From assembly GCA_037179385.1 (NCBI GenBank), contig CM074193.1, positions 39,712,846 through 39,776,845 on the forward strand: 64,000 nucleotides of DNA, read 5' to 3'. Positions within the stretch are counted from its first letter, which is position 1, and each line of letters begins with the position of its first letter. Source of the stretch: Holothuria scabra (taxonomy: Eukaryota > Echinodermata > Holothuroidea > Aspidochirotida > Holothuriidae). Below are positions 38,640 to 51,835 of this stretch, piece after piece. Position numbers and translations under genes: made by a program. A model generated the notes under the pieces. It was given only the letters and a program-made list of their open reading frames with translations. It did not search any database and was not told where the DNA came from.

Positions 38640-40870
38640 ACAAGCATCAAAGTTGCACAAGACAATATTTAGGAGGTGGAACATTTTTCGTTTACTGTAA
38701 AAAGAGCCAAAGGGCCCAAATGGGGCATTGGACCAAAAACCAAAAATTATAGCATACCATCCACAGATCACTAACCAAGCACCCTTTCTACAGACGGTTA
38801 ACACTTTTAACAAAAGTTCAAAGGTAGACTTACACATTTTGTACACATTTTGTAATGTTTCTCTTTTTTTTTGATAAAATGGACCTCAGGGCCACATTTT
38901 GGGCACTGGACCCAAATTTCCTGTATATAATGAAGATAACAACAACTGATGGTCAATATAAACAAGCATCAAAGTTGTACAACACAAATTGTAGGAGGTG
39001 GAGCATAACTGTGTGTCAATATAAACAAGCATCATATTTATACAAGGCAATTTGTAGAAGGTGGAACATTTTGCAGAATTTCATGAAAAGAGCCAAAGGG
39101 CCCAAATGAGGCATTGGACAAAAAATTCCAGTACACCATCCACAGATCACTAACCAAGCATCCTTTCTCTAGTTCTAGAGACTGTTAACACTTTTAACAA
39201 AAGTTTACAGGCAGGCTTAAACATTTTGTAATGTTTCTCTTTTGTTAAATAAAATGGACCTCAGGGCCACATTTTGGGCACTGGACCCAAATTTCCTGTA
39301 TATAATGAAGGTAACAACAACTGAGTGTCAATATAAACAAGCATCAAAGTTGTACAACACAAATTGTAGGAGGTGGACCATAACTGTGTCAATATAAACA
39401 AGCATCATATTTGTACAAGGCAATTTGTAGAAGGTGGAACATTTTGCAGAATTTCATGAAAAGAGCCAAAGGGCCCAAATGAGGCATTGGACAAAAAATT
39501 CCAGCACACCATCCACAGATCACTAACCAAGCATCCTTTCTCTAGTTCTAGAAACTGTTAACACTTTTAACAAAAGTTTACAGGCAGGCTTAAACATTTT
39601 GTGATGTCTCTCTTTTGTTAAATAAAATGAACATCAGGGCCACATTTTGGGCACTGGACCCAAATTTCCTGTATATAATGAAGGTAACAACAACTGAGTG
39701 TCAATATAAACAAGCATCAAAGTTGTACAACACAAATTGTAGGAGGTGGAGCATAACTGAGTGTCAATATAAACAAGCATCATATTTATACAAGGCAATT
39801 TGAAGAAGGTGGAACAGTTTGCAGAATTTCATGAAAAGAGCCAAAGGGCCCAAATGAGGCATTGGACAAAAAATTCCAGTACACCATCCACAGATCACTA
39901 ACCAAGCATCCTTTCTCTAGTTCTAGAGACTGTTAACACTTTTAACAAAAGTTTACAGGCAGGCTTAAACATTTTGTAATATTTCTCTTTTGTTTTATAA
40001 AATGGAACTCAGGGCCACATTTTGGACCCTGGACCCAAATTTCCTGTACATAATGAGGGTACCAACAACTGGGTGTCAATATAAACAAGCATTTAAGTTG
40101 TAGAAGACCAATTTTAGGCGGTAGAGCATTTTGCAGAATTTGACAAAAAAAAAAAAAAAAAAAAAAGCCCAAAGGGCCCAAATGGGGCATTGGACCTAAA
40201 ATTCTAGCTTACCATCCACATATTGACTAATCATAGTAACCAAGCATCCTTTCAACAGACTGTTTACACTTTTAACAATAATTCAAAGGCAAGCTTAAAA
40301 ATTTTGTAATATTTCTCTTGTTTAATAAAATGGACCTCAGGGCCACATTTTTGGCCTTGGACCGACACTTCCTGTACACAATGAAGGTACCAACAACTGA
40401 GTTTCAATATAAACAAGCACTGTCAAGATAAACAAGCATCAAAGTTGTACAGGAAAATTTGTAGGAGGTGGTGCATTTTACAGAATTTCATGAAAAGGGC
40501 CAAAGAGCCCAATGGGGCCTTTGACCTATAATTCCAGCATACCATCCACAGATCACCAACCAAGCATTCTTATTACAGACTGTCAACTCTTTTAACAATA
40601 ATACAAAGGCAGGCTTAACATTTTGTAATATTTCACAAAATGGACCCTCGAGGCCATCCTGGGCCTTAGATCCAAAAATTGTGAAAACCCCAAAAGGACC
40701 ACTACCAGAGTACCATTATGACAAACCATCAACAGTATACGACATAATCTGTAGGAGAAGGGGTTCTTGTGTAGAATTTAAAAAAAAAAGGGCCAAGGGG
40801 CCCACATAGACCATTTGGACCAATATTTCCCGAATACCCCAATATATCACTACCCACACAACATTGTGTC
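38640..40870. repeat. Satellite array, monomer about 330-385 bp
   Basis: About six tandem monomers. The landmark GAGCCAAAGGGCCCAAATG recurs at about 38702, 39086, 39463 and 39836, then in more diverged form at about 40167, 40497 and 40785. Each monomer also has AATATAAACAAGCATCA (often twice) and GGGCCACATTTTGGGCACTGG. The first four monomers are close to identical and later ones are shorter and more diverged. Unrelated to the TGACC satellite. Open frames in it are repeat artefacts. Confidence 0.92.
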
Positions 40871-40943
40871 CACCTTTCAAGCAAATCGATGGTAGGATGT
40901 GGGAGTGAAAGTCTTCAGCACAAATTGTGGACAGACATATACT

Positions 40944-40944
40944 G

Positions 40945-40976
<32 letters not shown>

Positions 40977-41036
40977 TAGAAAGATAGATAAAAAGCAGAC
41001 GGAAGACAGACAGATAGATAGGTAGAGAGACGCTGC
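40944..41036. repeat. (GACA)n/(GATA)n microsatellite
   Basis: A GACA run (40945-40975) grading into GATA and AGAC units at the end of the satellite array. The cysteine- and leucine-rich minus frames crossing it are artefacts. Confidence 0.9.
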
Positions 41037-41522
41037 ATGAGCACAAAAGCTCACCCCAGCATGTTGGTATGAGTAAAAACATAAGAATTGCCAAACCATC
41101 AGAAAGCCGAAAATGAACAAGAAAGAGACACAAATATCGGAGTGATACCAACAGTAAATTACCATGCCAGATAACATGTGCAATTATATGAGTAAAGTGA
41201 GCATATCATTGGCTTATTATTTTTTGAGAGGGAGAGGGTATTTGTCAGTGATAGTAAGAATGGCGATGTAGAAACTGGCAGGATCAAAAATGGGGTTTAG
41301 CAGGTTTTAAAATGTGGAAGTGTTCAGATTGTAGAAGAAATGACACTAACAAACTAGCAAGCACTCGGGTAGAAAATGGTGCCAATTACATAAATTCAGT
41401 ATGTCGGTGAACTTTGTGTTTCCGTCTTTCTTGTTGTGGCTAGCAGCCTTCTTGCAAAGACAGCGTACCGATGCGTCTGAATAATCCTGTCGAATTATGT
41501 AACATCTAAGGTGGGCGGTACT

Positions 41523-41827
41523 TTAAAGGGCCAAACCTCTCACCCAAAACTACAATTTTGGAACCCGGGTACCGAAATTCTCAATTGGCCCAGCTCTTTG
41601 ATTGACAGCTAATTCAAACAATGCAGAGTGCCAAAGCTTATATTACACAGCATGAACGGTACTGAGAGTGTTTTTATAGTATAAATTGAGTATTTCTTTA
41701 CTCACCCTGAAGCAATAAACTGAGATTGTGTCTGGATGAGGATGCATTTCAGACAATTGTGGGAGGGGCTTCAGTAAGAAGGTTAGGAGAACTGGTGCTG
41801 TTTGGGGTGAGAGAAATGGGCCTTTAA
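41523..41827. mobile_element. MITE family M3, copy 1 (TTAA)
   Basis: Begins TTAAAGGGCC-AAACCTCTCACCC and ends GGGGTGAGAGAAATGGGCCTTTAA, imperfect inverted repeats of about 25 bp with TTAA at both outer edges. A diverged partner lies at about 51600-51835. Non-coding. Confidence 0.65.
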
Positions 41828-43085
41828 GTCTCAAGTGATGACAACATAGTGTTCAATTGCGCAATTCTATTATGCTGGACCTTGCCATTCAAAGACGATC
41901 TTTGGCTACAGTGCCAGTGTTTCTCCTCCTAAATTTTACACTCCTTTTCAAAGGATCACAATAAAATATGCCCAGTAAATCATTATTCCTATCTTAGTTG
42001 TAAATTAAAACATCTAGTCTGCATATGAAATAAGAGGGAAAAAAGGAAATAGCAAAAATAAAACGATGCAATAAGTAGAATGGCTTATCAAGTGTTCTCT
42101 TTTCAGTTCGGTATCTGTTTTTTTTTTTTACTTTATTCACTAGGTCACTTTCAAGTTAACACATTGTGTACTTGGCACCAAGAGGCCATGTTTGTGTTCC
42201 AACTTGGATACAACCATTCATGGTTTTGATTTTTTTATCGCCCTGGGCAATTGAAAAGAACTTAACTTTACAACCTCACTGCAGTTCTACCAACCTGACA
42301 ACTGGTAAGACCAGGGTCACACCTCACGACGTAAGTCCTAGCGGCAAGAAACGTCCAACATTTCATCAACACGACGCAACAAAAATGGATGCACGAAAAC
42401 TTATAACAATTTTGTACGATGCCATGGTTTTGAAAGATGGTATCCAGTTTATATAACAAATGAGAAGGCTGCAATGAGCAGGGAGTTTGCAACAGCACAG
42501 AACTGGTAGCACTAGTGTAAATAAGGATCCTTGAAATCAGGTCTTTGTTCGCAGCTGTCGCGTATTAGCGATGCTCACTGAAGTGTTCATAATCAAAGAA
42601 AGGTTCTCCGTCACTGTGCTGCTTGGTCACAATGAAATTTCATCCTAACAAAAGAAGCATGTAACGGACGGACAACAACTCTGAAGTCTGTTTTCTTGTG
42701 TGGTGCACAAAGATGCAATCGTCAATGCTAGACTGCCGACTTAACTTCGATAAATGCAGGGAGCAGAACTCCTCCAGAAGTGAATGTTGGGTTTTCGCCC
42801 CTTGGCTCTTCGCCAGAGAGTCGAGGGGACTTTTAGAAAAAAGAAGAACAGTAAATACTGCCCATCCCGAAGTAGACTGCCATTGAGAGTCACGTGACAA
42901 ATTTAAGTTTTCTTCTTTTGTGAAGTTAACTATGAATATGCAATATTGAAGTCCCAGATATTTTAAAGAGAAATAAGAATAAAACTTGAGATTTTCCGGC
43001 TGCTGCTGCTTCAAAATGAGGTCGGGTGACTGTTTTTGAATTGTTGAATATGGGACTCAAGAACTTTGCATATTTTTATTTCTTA
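41828..43085. other. Unassigned sequence
   Basis: Contains a T-run (about 42119-42129) and short frames on both strands without recognisable motifs. No repeat partner seen. Confidence 0.35.
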
Positions 43086-43089
43086 CCTT

Positions 43090-43700
43090 CTTGTACATAG
43101 TCAAGTGGTTAGGAGCATGCTTTACCAGTTTTTACCGGTGTCCCTGCAAAGAAAGGTTTCAGTTGCCGTCAAAAACCAAACCCTGGTTTGTTAGGGGCAA
43201 CTTTTTCATACGGCGACTTTGTTGATCGATGGGGGCGGACCTTCTGGGAGGCGAGTATACAGTGCCGAGTAGTATCAGGGCGACTTTGCAAGGTCGACTT
43301 TACTCGCAACTGCTCATAGACTACATGCATACATGTATGTAAGTATTGATATGTCGTTAGAACAGTTAATCAATTATCGGTATTTTTTACATTATCGGTA
43401 CAAACAAGTTTTTACATTACCGGTTGTAACACATGCAAACCAACACAACCCAGTGAGCCATAACTGGAAAAAGGCCGTGGCCGGCTCGACTTGAACCAAT
43501 AGGCTGGAGGCTGGTAAGTAAAACTCTGCCTAACTAACCGACTGACTGACTAACAAGGATCGTCAACCTTGACCATCGCATAGATTCTTAATGAGTCACA
43601 ACCGAAAACTGACCGTAGAAGGTGCAACCGGTCGCCTACCGTGCCAATTGAGAAGAAACTGAGCAGTAAATCCTATTTAACGGGCTAACCATCGAAATAT
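43090..43700. repeat. TATCGGT-motif repeat plus SINE body copies
   Basis: The 43190-43435 part matches 37560-37830. It is followed by SINE body sequence (CAGTGAGCCATAACTGGAAA, 43452-43471, and GAAACTGAGCAGTAAATCC, near 43655), with CTAACTAACC-type tails. The order repeat-then-SINE body is seen at both loci. Confidence 0.55.
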
Positions 43701-45028
43701 CCACTGTCTATATGCATTCAAACATTTGCTTTGATTTTATTTTAAACCATAGTTTTAAATAAGGCTATAGTTTCAGCGGCAGCAACTTGGAGGTATTGTC
43801 AGCTATTAAACATACCTGATGGTCATTCAGAACCACGTAGGCTTACCAGATGTTGCTTCCATGAAACATATGTAACTGAATTTCTTTCCGCCATGATTTA
43901 TTTTAAGCACGTAAGCCTCAGCCTAGACGGGAAGGGTTGATATTTGATACTTATTACTTAAACGCATTAGGTTCAAAGGTCATTCTATCACTTAACATAT
44001 TGCGATTTAATACATCTGTAACTATTTTTAAGCATTTGAACAACTGTAGAATGTTCAGAACTCTACTTAAAAACTAATTCGAAAGAAAAAAGCGTTGCGT
44101 CCTAGGTTAATGGATTTTCCTTGTACAAAGTCTTCGAAAATAAGAGAATCTGCTCACGTGATTTAGTCACTCCAACTTAAACGGAAAAATTCAATCCACT
44201 CTTAACTAGGCCGATGGTATTCCTCGTTGTCACAATGAACTCTTTTATCCTACCATTGTCAATACTACCATATATCGCCCAAGCTTGCTTACACAAGTAT
44301 TATTTGTTTACTATTTCATGGATCGTCTATTACTCATTGGTAGATAAGCGACTGCCGTGTGTTCTTGCACAAATGCAGGTTATAGCTGCTATTGTACTGT
44401 ACGTCCTTGAAACTATGCATTGCCATATTTCACCAGGTAAAACCCTGGTGTGTGCTGGGAGACTACAATGATGTACACTAGCAGGGAGTTGTCAGAGACT
44501 TCGATTGACGGCCTTGGTATAATATTATACAGGCAATTTAGGGAAGTGCGAATATGTGCAGCTACGTACAAAGTGTGCAGTATACCTAGTTAAAAAATGG
44601 AAACTAGCAACTCTTTTGTGAATACAGAGAAATTCTTGTTTGGCGAATTGGCGAATCGATTAATGTACCAAGGAGTGTTTTAGCTCGAACACAGAAATGA
44701 AACTGAATTTATAATAAAAAGGCCAAAGAATACGGTCAACTGGACAGAATTTGAATAAATGTGCATACCGACGGAGTTACAAGCGAAGATATAGTCAGTG
44801 GGCCTACAGTTGGTCAATAGGCCTACCTTCAAATGTTAGGAAACGATGAAAAAATATATTACTGCATATAAGAGAAAGAAAATGGTGAGACTTTTTATAC
44901 CGTCCAGTGTGAGGAATATGTATTAACCAAAAATTTCAGGCAGGCTTGCCTTTCGCCAACCTCCGGTAGACATACAGCGTGTAGCTACTTGTAGTACACC
45001 CAAAGGGGGTGAAATAAAACTGCCTTAT
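43701..45028. other. Unassigned sequence
   Basis: No gene or repeat recognised. An 85-codon plus frame at 44214-44471 is hydrophobic in part but has no flanking splice context or family motif that I recognise. Confidence 0.35.
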
Positions 45029-45497
45029 GGTCTCACACCCCCAATAATTTCCCCATTGACTTACACACTAAATTAGCTCCCTTTCGAGGCCGCTGCAGCC
45101 TTGTCAAAGTTCACAGCTATTTCAAGACACCCATCACTTGATAGCTGACAAGTTTGCCCATCATGGCACTACAAAATTTCCATACCATGACCGTTTAGAT
45201 TTTGAGCTAGAAGGACTTAAAGTTTTTGTAGGGTACACCCACCCCTAGCCTCTTCACAAAAACGGAAAATCTCCGCCATTTGACAGCAGTTTTTTAAACA
45301 GTCAAAATCACCGTCAATCTTACCCAAATTTTCAACATCCACACTCTGGCAGGTACTCTTTCATATTCATGGACTTTCATCACCCAGCTGGCAGGTTATC
45401 TTGACAAAATTTGGTCAAAACCAGAGCTAAAAGGACTACTTCTTTGAGGGTGTGCACTTGACGCTCTAGAACACTACTCTAATGGAGTAGTGATACC
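45029..45497. mobile_element. MITE family M2, copy 1
   Basis: 469 bp, starting GGTCTCACACCCCC and ending GTAGTGATACC. The inverted repeat is GGTCTCAC to GTGAGACC, with one change at this right end. Nearly identical to 48005-48473 in the same orientation. Target duplication is unclear (TTAT left, TTAA right). Confidence 0.75.
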
Positions 45498-48004
45498 TTA
45501 AAAAAGTGTGATATAGAGATTTGCTCTTACAAACACTTCAGACTCATTTCTATACATATTGTCAACTCAAGTCTTGTCATATTTCAACTTTCTGTCCCTC
45601 CTATATCAACTTCAGGACACCCAACTCTATGCTGGACATATGCCCTTTTCTGTGCATTCACAGCTACACTCAGGTGTGTGAGAATCTCCACATACCTCAC
45701 ACTGAATAACTTGCAAAGCCATTTGTGGCACTGATTTTCTTTCCCAACTGAGGTTTTCTGTTGTGGTAAAGCATGTTCTGTACAAAAATATAAGAAATTA
45801 ATCTTCAAGAATGCCTCAGTTCAGCGTAGGCGCTGGTGATACAGATCATCTGGCCATAAGGTTACAACACCCCAAGTCTACAAGAACAAAAAGGAAAGGG
45901 GAAATAAAAATCATTAATCTGATGGAAAAAGTTAAACTTTCTGACTTGATATCCATGAAGGTCATGTACAATTAGCATTTTTGTTACATTTAATGAAAAA
46001 ATCCACTATTCAGACTGTCTCAGGAGGATTGAAAGGTTAAAAAGTTGAGAAACCAATAGAGGGCGCTGTTCAAAACAGCTGTCTTGGACAGATTTCATTT
46101 GATGGTGGCCCATCCCCAGACAGCAGTTAACAGCATATCTGCAGAAGAAAAATTCTCTTACACTTATCTGAGACTAAGAAATGATTAAGTTATCATTATC
46201 TAAAACATAAATACATCAGTGACAGTGTTAAATTTATGCAGCATCATGCAGAAAGTCTGAAAAATGTGGCATTGTACAAACCTTTGCTGGAATTTCTGTA
46301 ACAGTAAACACCTCCTCATTAAGTCTGTATGGGTGCTGGCCAATCTTGTTAAATGGTTATTCAGATCATTCCAGCATGACAGCTTGGCTGGGTAAATTTG
46401 TTCCAGAATATATATTAATAGTTTCTTGCTTTAATAAAGGTGTGATAACTAAAATTTTTAACAATACACACAACCAATGGAAGTCTCATTTCCTCTCAGA
46501 CTTTGAGGTACACTACTACTGTAGTCAAGTCTTACCTGATGCAGTGAAAGCCAGTAAATGCACCACAACATTATATTACTGTACATGGAATACATAATGC
46601 TCACATGTGTTACTTGCTACTCTGCAGTCAGGAAATAAAGTGGGTTGGGGAGAGATGCAAAATTGAGCTGGTAATGTGAACCTTAAGAGAATCCTCACAA
46701 AAGAATGTGATTCTCATTAATTTCTCCTCTTGACGGTTTTTCTTCCCGGTGGCTGCATTTCAATTTTGAAGTCAATGTAATGTGTACTGCAGCAGATTAG
46801 TCATTTTCACATACCTTGATGCTTCAAATTACAAGTGCAACAAACTTTATATCCCTGGCCCCACTAAGGTTTGTCAGTCACTGAGTTAAGTCTGGACTTC
46901 ACTTAGCCTACCACAAAACAGTACAGTCTCCTTTATTTAGGAATGACTAAAAAAGTTGAAATTGCCCTGACTTTCAGGCATAAAAAAAAGGAGAAAAAGA
47001 AATTGTTGACTTATATTTAAAAAGGTTGCAGGCATGGTTGAAACCCCCAAATGGTGACTTCATCTATTGGCCTAGGAGCAAGCAGCCCACACTGCCATTT
47101 CATGTTTCAAAAGAAAGTTGATCTGCTCAAGAACTCCTCCAATGCAGGCTGCCACAGAATGTTGCATTAAAAACTGGTCAGTTGGGATATGTTTCTCCTT
47201 CAACACCTAGCTGTTACCAATCAAATATAACCTGCAATTAAATAAATTCAAGTCAGCAGGAAAATTGGAGGAAGAACAGCATATGGAGACACTGGGAAGG
47301 GGGGGGGGGGTAATTTGGTCATGCACAGTGACAATGCATTAGATGGAAATTGCTGTGGGGTCCTTAATGACCTCATATAAGTTCTAACCAGAGTCAGAGA
47401 TTTGACTACTGCATTCTCTTTCGTACATACTGCATATTACAGTACAGTGTGGTGAATGTGCACAGCAACGGTAGCTTAACCTAGAGTTAGTGTATGTTTT
47501 CACCCCTCCAATACCCTTCTACGTGTACAACTGGTACAAATAACCCCCTCCAACAGACTGCATCATTGCAATTGAGTTGAAAATGTCATTACAATACCCA
47601 GTCCTATGAACAATATCACACACTTACCTGCAGCATGTCGTCTAACATTAATTGCCAAGTAGCTGTTCGTGGAACTAGCTTCCTGGCTACCGTTTACACA
47701 GGGTGCCTGGACGATAGGTAGGCTATGGCAGTGTAGAATGACCATTGTAACATTCAGCTACTCTTAAACATTCATTTACTTTCCAAAAATGTGACAAAAT
47801 AGAATATGGCAGTGCAATCTTTGTCACAATCTCAATCAGGGTATCATTTTTTACCGAAAACTGTAATTTTGACCCCAAAATCACTCAAGCGCGAAATTCT
47901 GAGACGTCTCCCCAAAATCATGTTTCAGACATTAAAACAAATCATTTAAGTCTAAATAAGGTGTCTTTACATAAAAAATGAAGAAAATCACCTTTTGCTC
48001 TAAA
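45498..48004. other. Unassigned sequence between MITE M2 copies
   Basis: 2.5 kb without a recognised gene. A G-run occurs at about 47299-47310. Short frames on both strands lack motifs. The phrase AGAGGGCGCTGTTC near 46059 is a common type of animal repeat word, but no element could be defined. Confidence 0.4.
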
Positions 48005-48473
48005 GGTCTCACACCCCCAATAATTTCCCCATTGACTTACACACTAAATTAGCTCCCTTTCGAGGCCGCTGCAGCCTTGTCAAAGTTCACAGCTATTTCA
48101 AGACACCCATCACTTGATAGCTGACAAGTTTGCCCATCATGGCACTACAACATTTCCACACCATGACCGTTTAGATTTTGAGCTAGAAGGACTTAAAGTT
48201 TTTGTAGGGTACACCCACCCCTAGCCTCTTCACAAAAACGGAAAATCTCCGCCATTTGGCAGCAGTTTTTTAAACAGTCAAAATCACCGTCAATCTTACC
48301 CAAATTTTCAACATCCACACTCTGGCAGGTACTCTTTCATATTCATGGACTTTCATCACCCAGCTGGCAGGTTATCTTTACAAAATTTGGTCAAAACCAG
48401 AGCTAAAAGGACTACTTCTTTGAGGGTGTGCACTTGACGCTCTAGAACACTACTCTAATGGAGTAGTGAGACC
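48005..48473. mobile_element. MITE family M2, copy 2
   Basis: Begins GGTCTCACACCCCC and ends GAGTAGTGAGACC, giving inverted repeats GGTCTCAC and GTGAGACC. Differs from copy 1 by only a handful of substitutions across 469 bp, so at least one insertion is recent. Confidence 0.8.
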
Positions 48474-51400
48474 TTATACTCTCAACTGCAACTACCTTAA
48501 TTAAACAAATCGTTGCACCCATAGGTAATCGCTTCAAATGCATAAATCCTTTAATCCTGCTGTGTGAATAATGTGGGTCCTCAGTTTGAGGATGGTTTTC
48601 GATTCTTATTGTTTAGCTTTATAACCAGGAGAGAAATAACCAGCTAAAGTGAGGAACATGGTAGTTTGTGGATGCAATGATGAGATCAGGGAAGGGACAG
48701 AACTCCCTAATGAGATCTGTTGAAATGCGCGGTCACAAGGAAATCGGTCTTGTTTGTCCGATTGAGTGTTTAACTGGAAAAACAGCGTTTGCCAAACGAT
48801 TTATTGAAGTTAACCTAGTTTACATACAATCAGATACATAGATAGAGTTCGATGGAAAAGACGCATCTAGGAAAACGATTCTGCCCGATGAGCACAAATA
48901 TAACCAGCAGTTCACTTTTCTGTAACAATTGACAAATTTGTTGGCCCAAACAATTAGGGTAAGCAAAACCACACCTTCGTTACCGCTCATTCAAAATCCA
49001 CCAATTAATCATTTGTATCGCAATGCGTCAAAACAAAACAAAAGCAAGCAAATATAACGTAACATTTGACGGTGAAAAACTACAGAGATTTCTAAATTGT
49101 CTGTGCTAAAATTTTGGTTGCTGTTTGACGTTAGTAGGCCTATGTAGGGTAATGTCTTTTTCATACACTTTATTTCTAGTTAAACTGTAGTGCAAATTGT
49201 AGACCAGGTTGTTTTGCTTTCCAAATAGCAGAATGCAGAGATTGTTAGTATTTCAACAACTGCTGTTTATGGTTTTAGCCCTTTTCTATTTGACAACGAA
49301 ATTTTAACAAACCTTATGCTCCCTGGCACTCGTCAAACACCATGGTCTAACTTAAACGTGATGACCCCAGGCAAGTTGTCTGCATTTAAAATCCCCTCAC
49401 TCGTATTGTCCTGTTTTAGTGACATAACGACATGGTGAGCCAGTGAATGCGTTATAAACGTTGGGACAAGGCATATTCTTCACTATACAGCCAGCAAATT
49501 CTGTGTCGGCGCTAGCAAACTTACTTTCAGGAAGCAAGCAACATAGACCAAAATCTGTCCTGCTTTTTGGTGTTACTTCGTGACGCACTTCGGAGGGTAT
49601 GATTGAAAAAATACGAATCGATGGGAAAAGATGAAACAGTAACCCATGCAATTACCACAAGCGATCCGTTTGGCCTATGGATCAAGAAAAAATAAGTAAA
49701 AATATTCCTTAAAATTCAAAATCTGGAGAAGGTGAGATGGACACACAACTTCCACGTTTTAAGTAAACTTTTCCTCAACTGGTACTAAACCTGCAGCTGC
49801 AGCCTCTGATCATGTTCTTAATGCACTTTAATTATCTGAAACACGCTTTAATGTAGAATTTATGAAAAATGAAACAAATTTTAAAGCTATTTTTGGCATG
49901 TGGGATTAAAAGGGGTAAAAAGATGTGGAAGGAAAATGGACACTTTGACTTGAACGAGGAACTGTTTATGTCCCTCCTTCGTCGGTTTCGCGCGTAACAT
50001 TAACTGCGAATATGTAACTCGAGCTTGATACCGATCCAAATTGTATAATCTGCGTCACTCCGATATCTGAAAAAAATAATACCCTTCAGCCCACCTAGTA
50101 TCATTTTTGTATCGAGGAACGACGAAATCTGGACGGTGAACAATACGGATAGGGGAGAGAATGTCACTATGCTCTGTTTCGTGTAATAGATACTAATAGG
50201 CACTGGCATCTGGGGGCGTGTTGATTCCCAAGTTAGAAGTGAATAGTTGTAGCTTTAATTCGGCTTAGCAGTAACTGACGTGCTATATAAAAGTCCTAAA
50301 CCGCTACAAACTTACTAAATATTTGGTGGTCGAACTGTTATTAACGGCTGGGAAAGGATTCCCTTCCGAAAAATATCGGAATTCGTGTGCTAAATTTTCT
50401 GGTCCCAATATGAGTTCAGTACTGGTTAGTGCCAAACTGAATACTACCGTGTACGGTGTACACTGACCACATTTTGTAAAAACCATCGGCCCTTTCCCGA
50501 TGATATGCTTCTTGTGACGCTCAAAGTGGTCATGTATTAAAATTTTGATCTTTCTGGCAGAAAATCTCTTCAGAAATTCCTGCCCCTGGAGACTGGGCGT
50601 CATGACATGGCCGATATAGATTAGCTTTAGACACTAGGGGCTGGTTTTTCAAGAAAATGGTCGCAAACAAACCTTCAGTGGTATTTTCGAGCATACTACT
50701 AGGCATAGGCCTTTCAAGTGGGAGTCGGGGACTGCACTCCTCCTAAAGCAGGGGAAATGCTTATTTCAGGGCACTGACACTTATATGTATTTTAGGGCGG
50801 TAACCTGTAGTAGTTAGTTCGACCTGCAGCGGACCGTGTTGACATGCGGCCGGGCAAAATAGGACTTGAAAAATATTCAGTTCACGGCAAACACGATCCG
50901 CCTCTTCTTAAAAATATCTTCCATTGCACTATGCACGGCATTCTATAGATTTCGTACGTGTCAGAAAATTTGTGGAACTAGTATATACAATGAATGTTGG
51001 CCACGAAAAGCCAACAACTCACCCTCAAATTTCTCTTCGTAGGCCAACTCGTTCGCTTGTGGTAGTTGATATTGTGTTCACAAGGTTAAAATTGACCTTC
51101 GTGGGTAATTTTTATGCCGACCCTCAGATGTGCGTCACGAAAGTTAAAAACGAAAGCACTTTTTCGTGTGCGGCCCGCTGCCTAACATCTACTTTTGGGG
51201 GAAATGCCCGAAGTATGTCGTCCAGCAATGTTAATAAGTCACAGCAGTGTTGATGACACCACAGAGCTGACATCTGTAGACTTTCTATAAGGTCGATTAC
51301 CTTTAGGGGAGTTCAGCATAGTTCTAATAACAATAGTGTAATAGTATACGATAATATTTAACGACACGCCAACACGAATGTGTGATGTAGTGTCATACTA

Positions 51401-51590
51401 ATCAAATACTGTTCAAGTACTCCCGCTTATTCGCCTCTTACGCTAGGCAGGGGATACCTAGGGCATATTCTACAACCCAGCCCACAGGGGGAATAAAAAT
51501 ATAAGTTAAGTTACAAGGTTACTTGCGACCAATGGTGGGAGGCAAACGGAAAAACTTTCATCCACTGAAATTACAGTCTGCAGTAGCCAC
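48474..51590. other. Unassigned sequence with possible minus-strand exons
   Basis: No repeat was recognised apart from a short stretch (about 48960-49020) resembling 53545-53605. A minus-strand exon-like segment lies at about 50574-50314, with an acceptor-like TTTTCTGCCAG and donor GTAAGT. Another lies near 49600-49525 with donor GTAAGT after GLCCLLPE. I do not recognise the family, and the segments could be chance. Confidence 0.25.
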
Positions 51591-51599
51591 AGAAATTCT

Positions 51600-51835
51600 G
51601 AATAAACTCTGATTGACAGCAAGTTCAAAAAATGCAGAGTACTTTGGCTCGTGTTGTACATAAAATATTTATTAAGAGCGTTGTGCTAACACACATTACG
51701 GTCTATTCACCGTGAAGCAACTAAACTAAGATTATTTCCGAATGAGAATGAATTTTAGACAATTGTGTGCGGGGCTTTACAAAGTAGGTTTAATAAGGAA
51801 AATTGGAAATGTTTGGGGTGAGAGGATTAGAATAG
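51600..51835. repeat. MITE family M3, diverged copy
   Basis: Shares CTGATTGACAGCAAGTTCAA, CAATTGTG and GTTTGGGGTGAGAG phrases with 41590-41815. The termini have decayed. Confidence 0.5.

Noticed and set aside
40716..41183. Leu/Ser/Cys-rich minus frames of 78-155 codons
   Set aside because: They arise from the (GACA)n tract and satellite sequence; no family motif or splice context.
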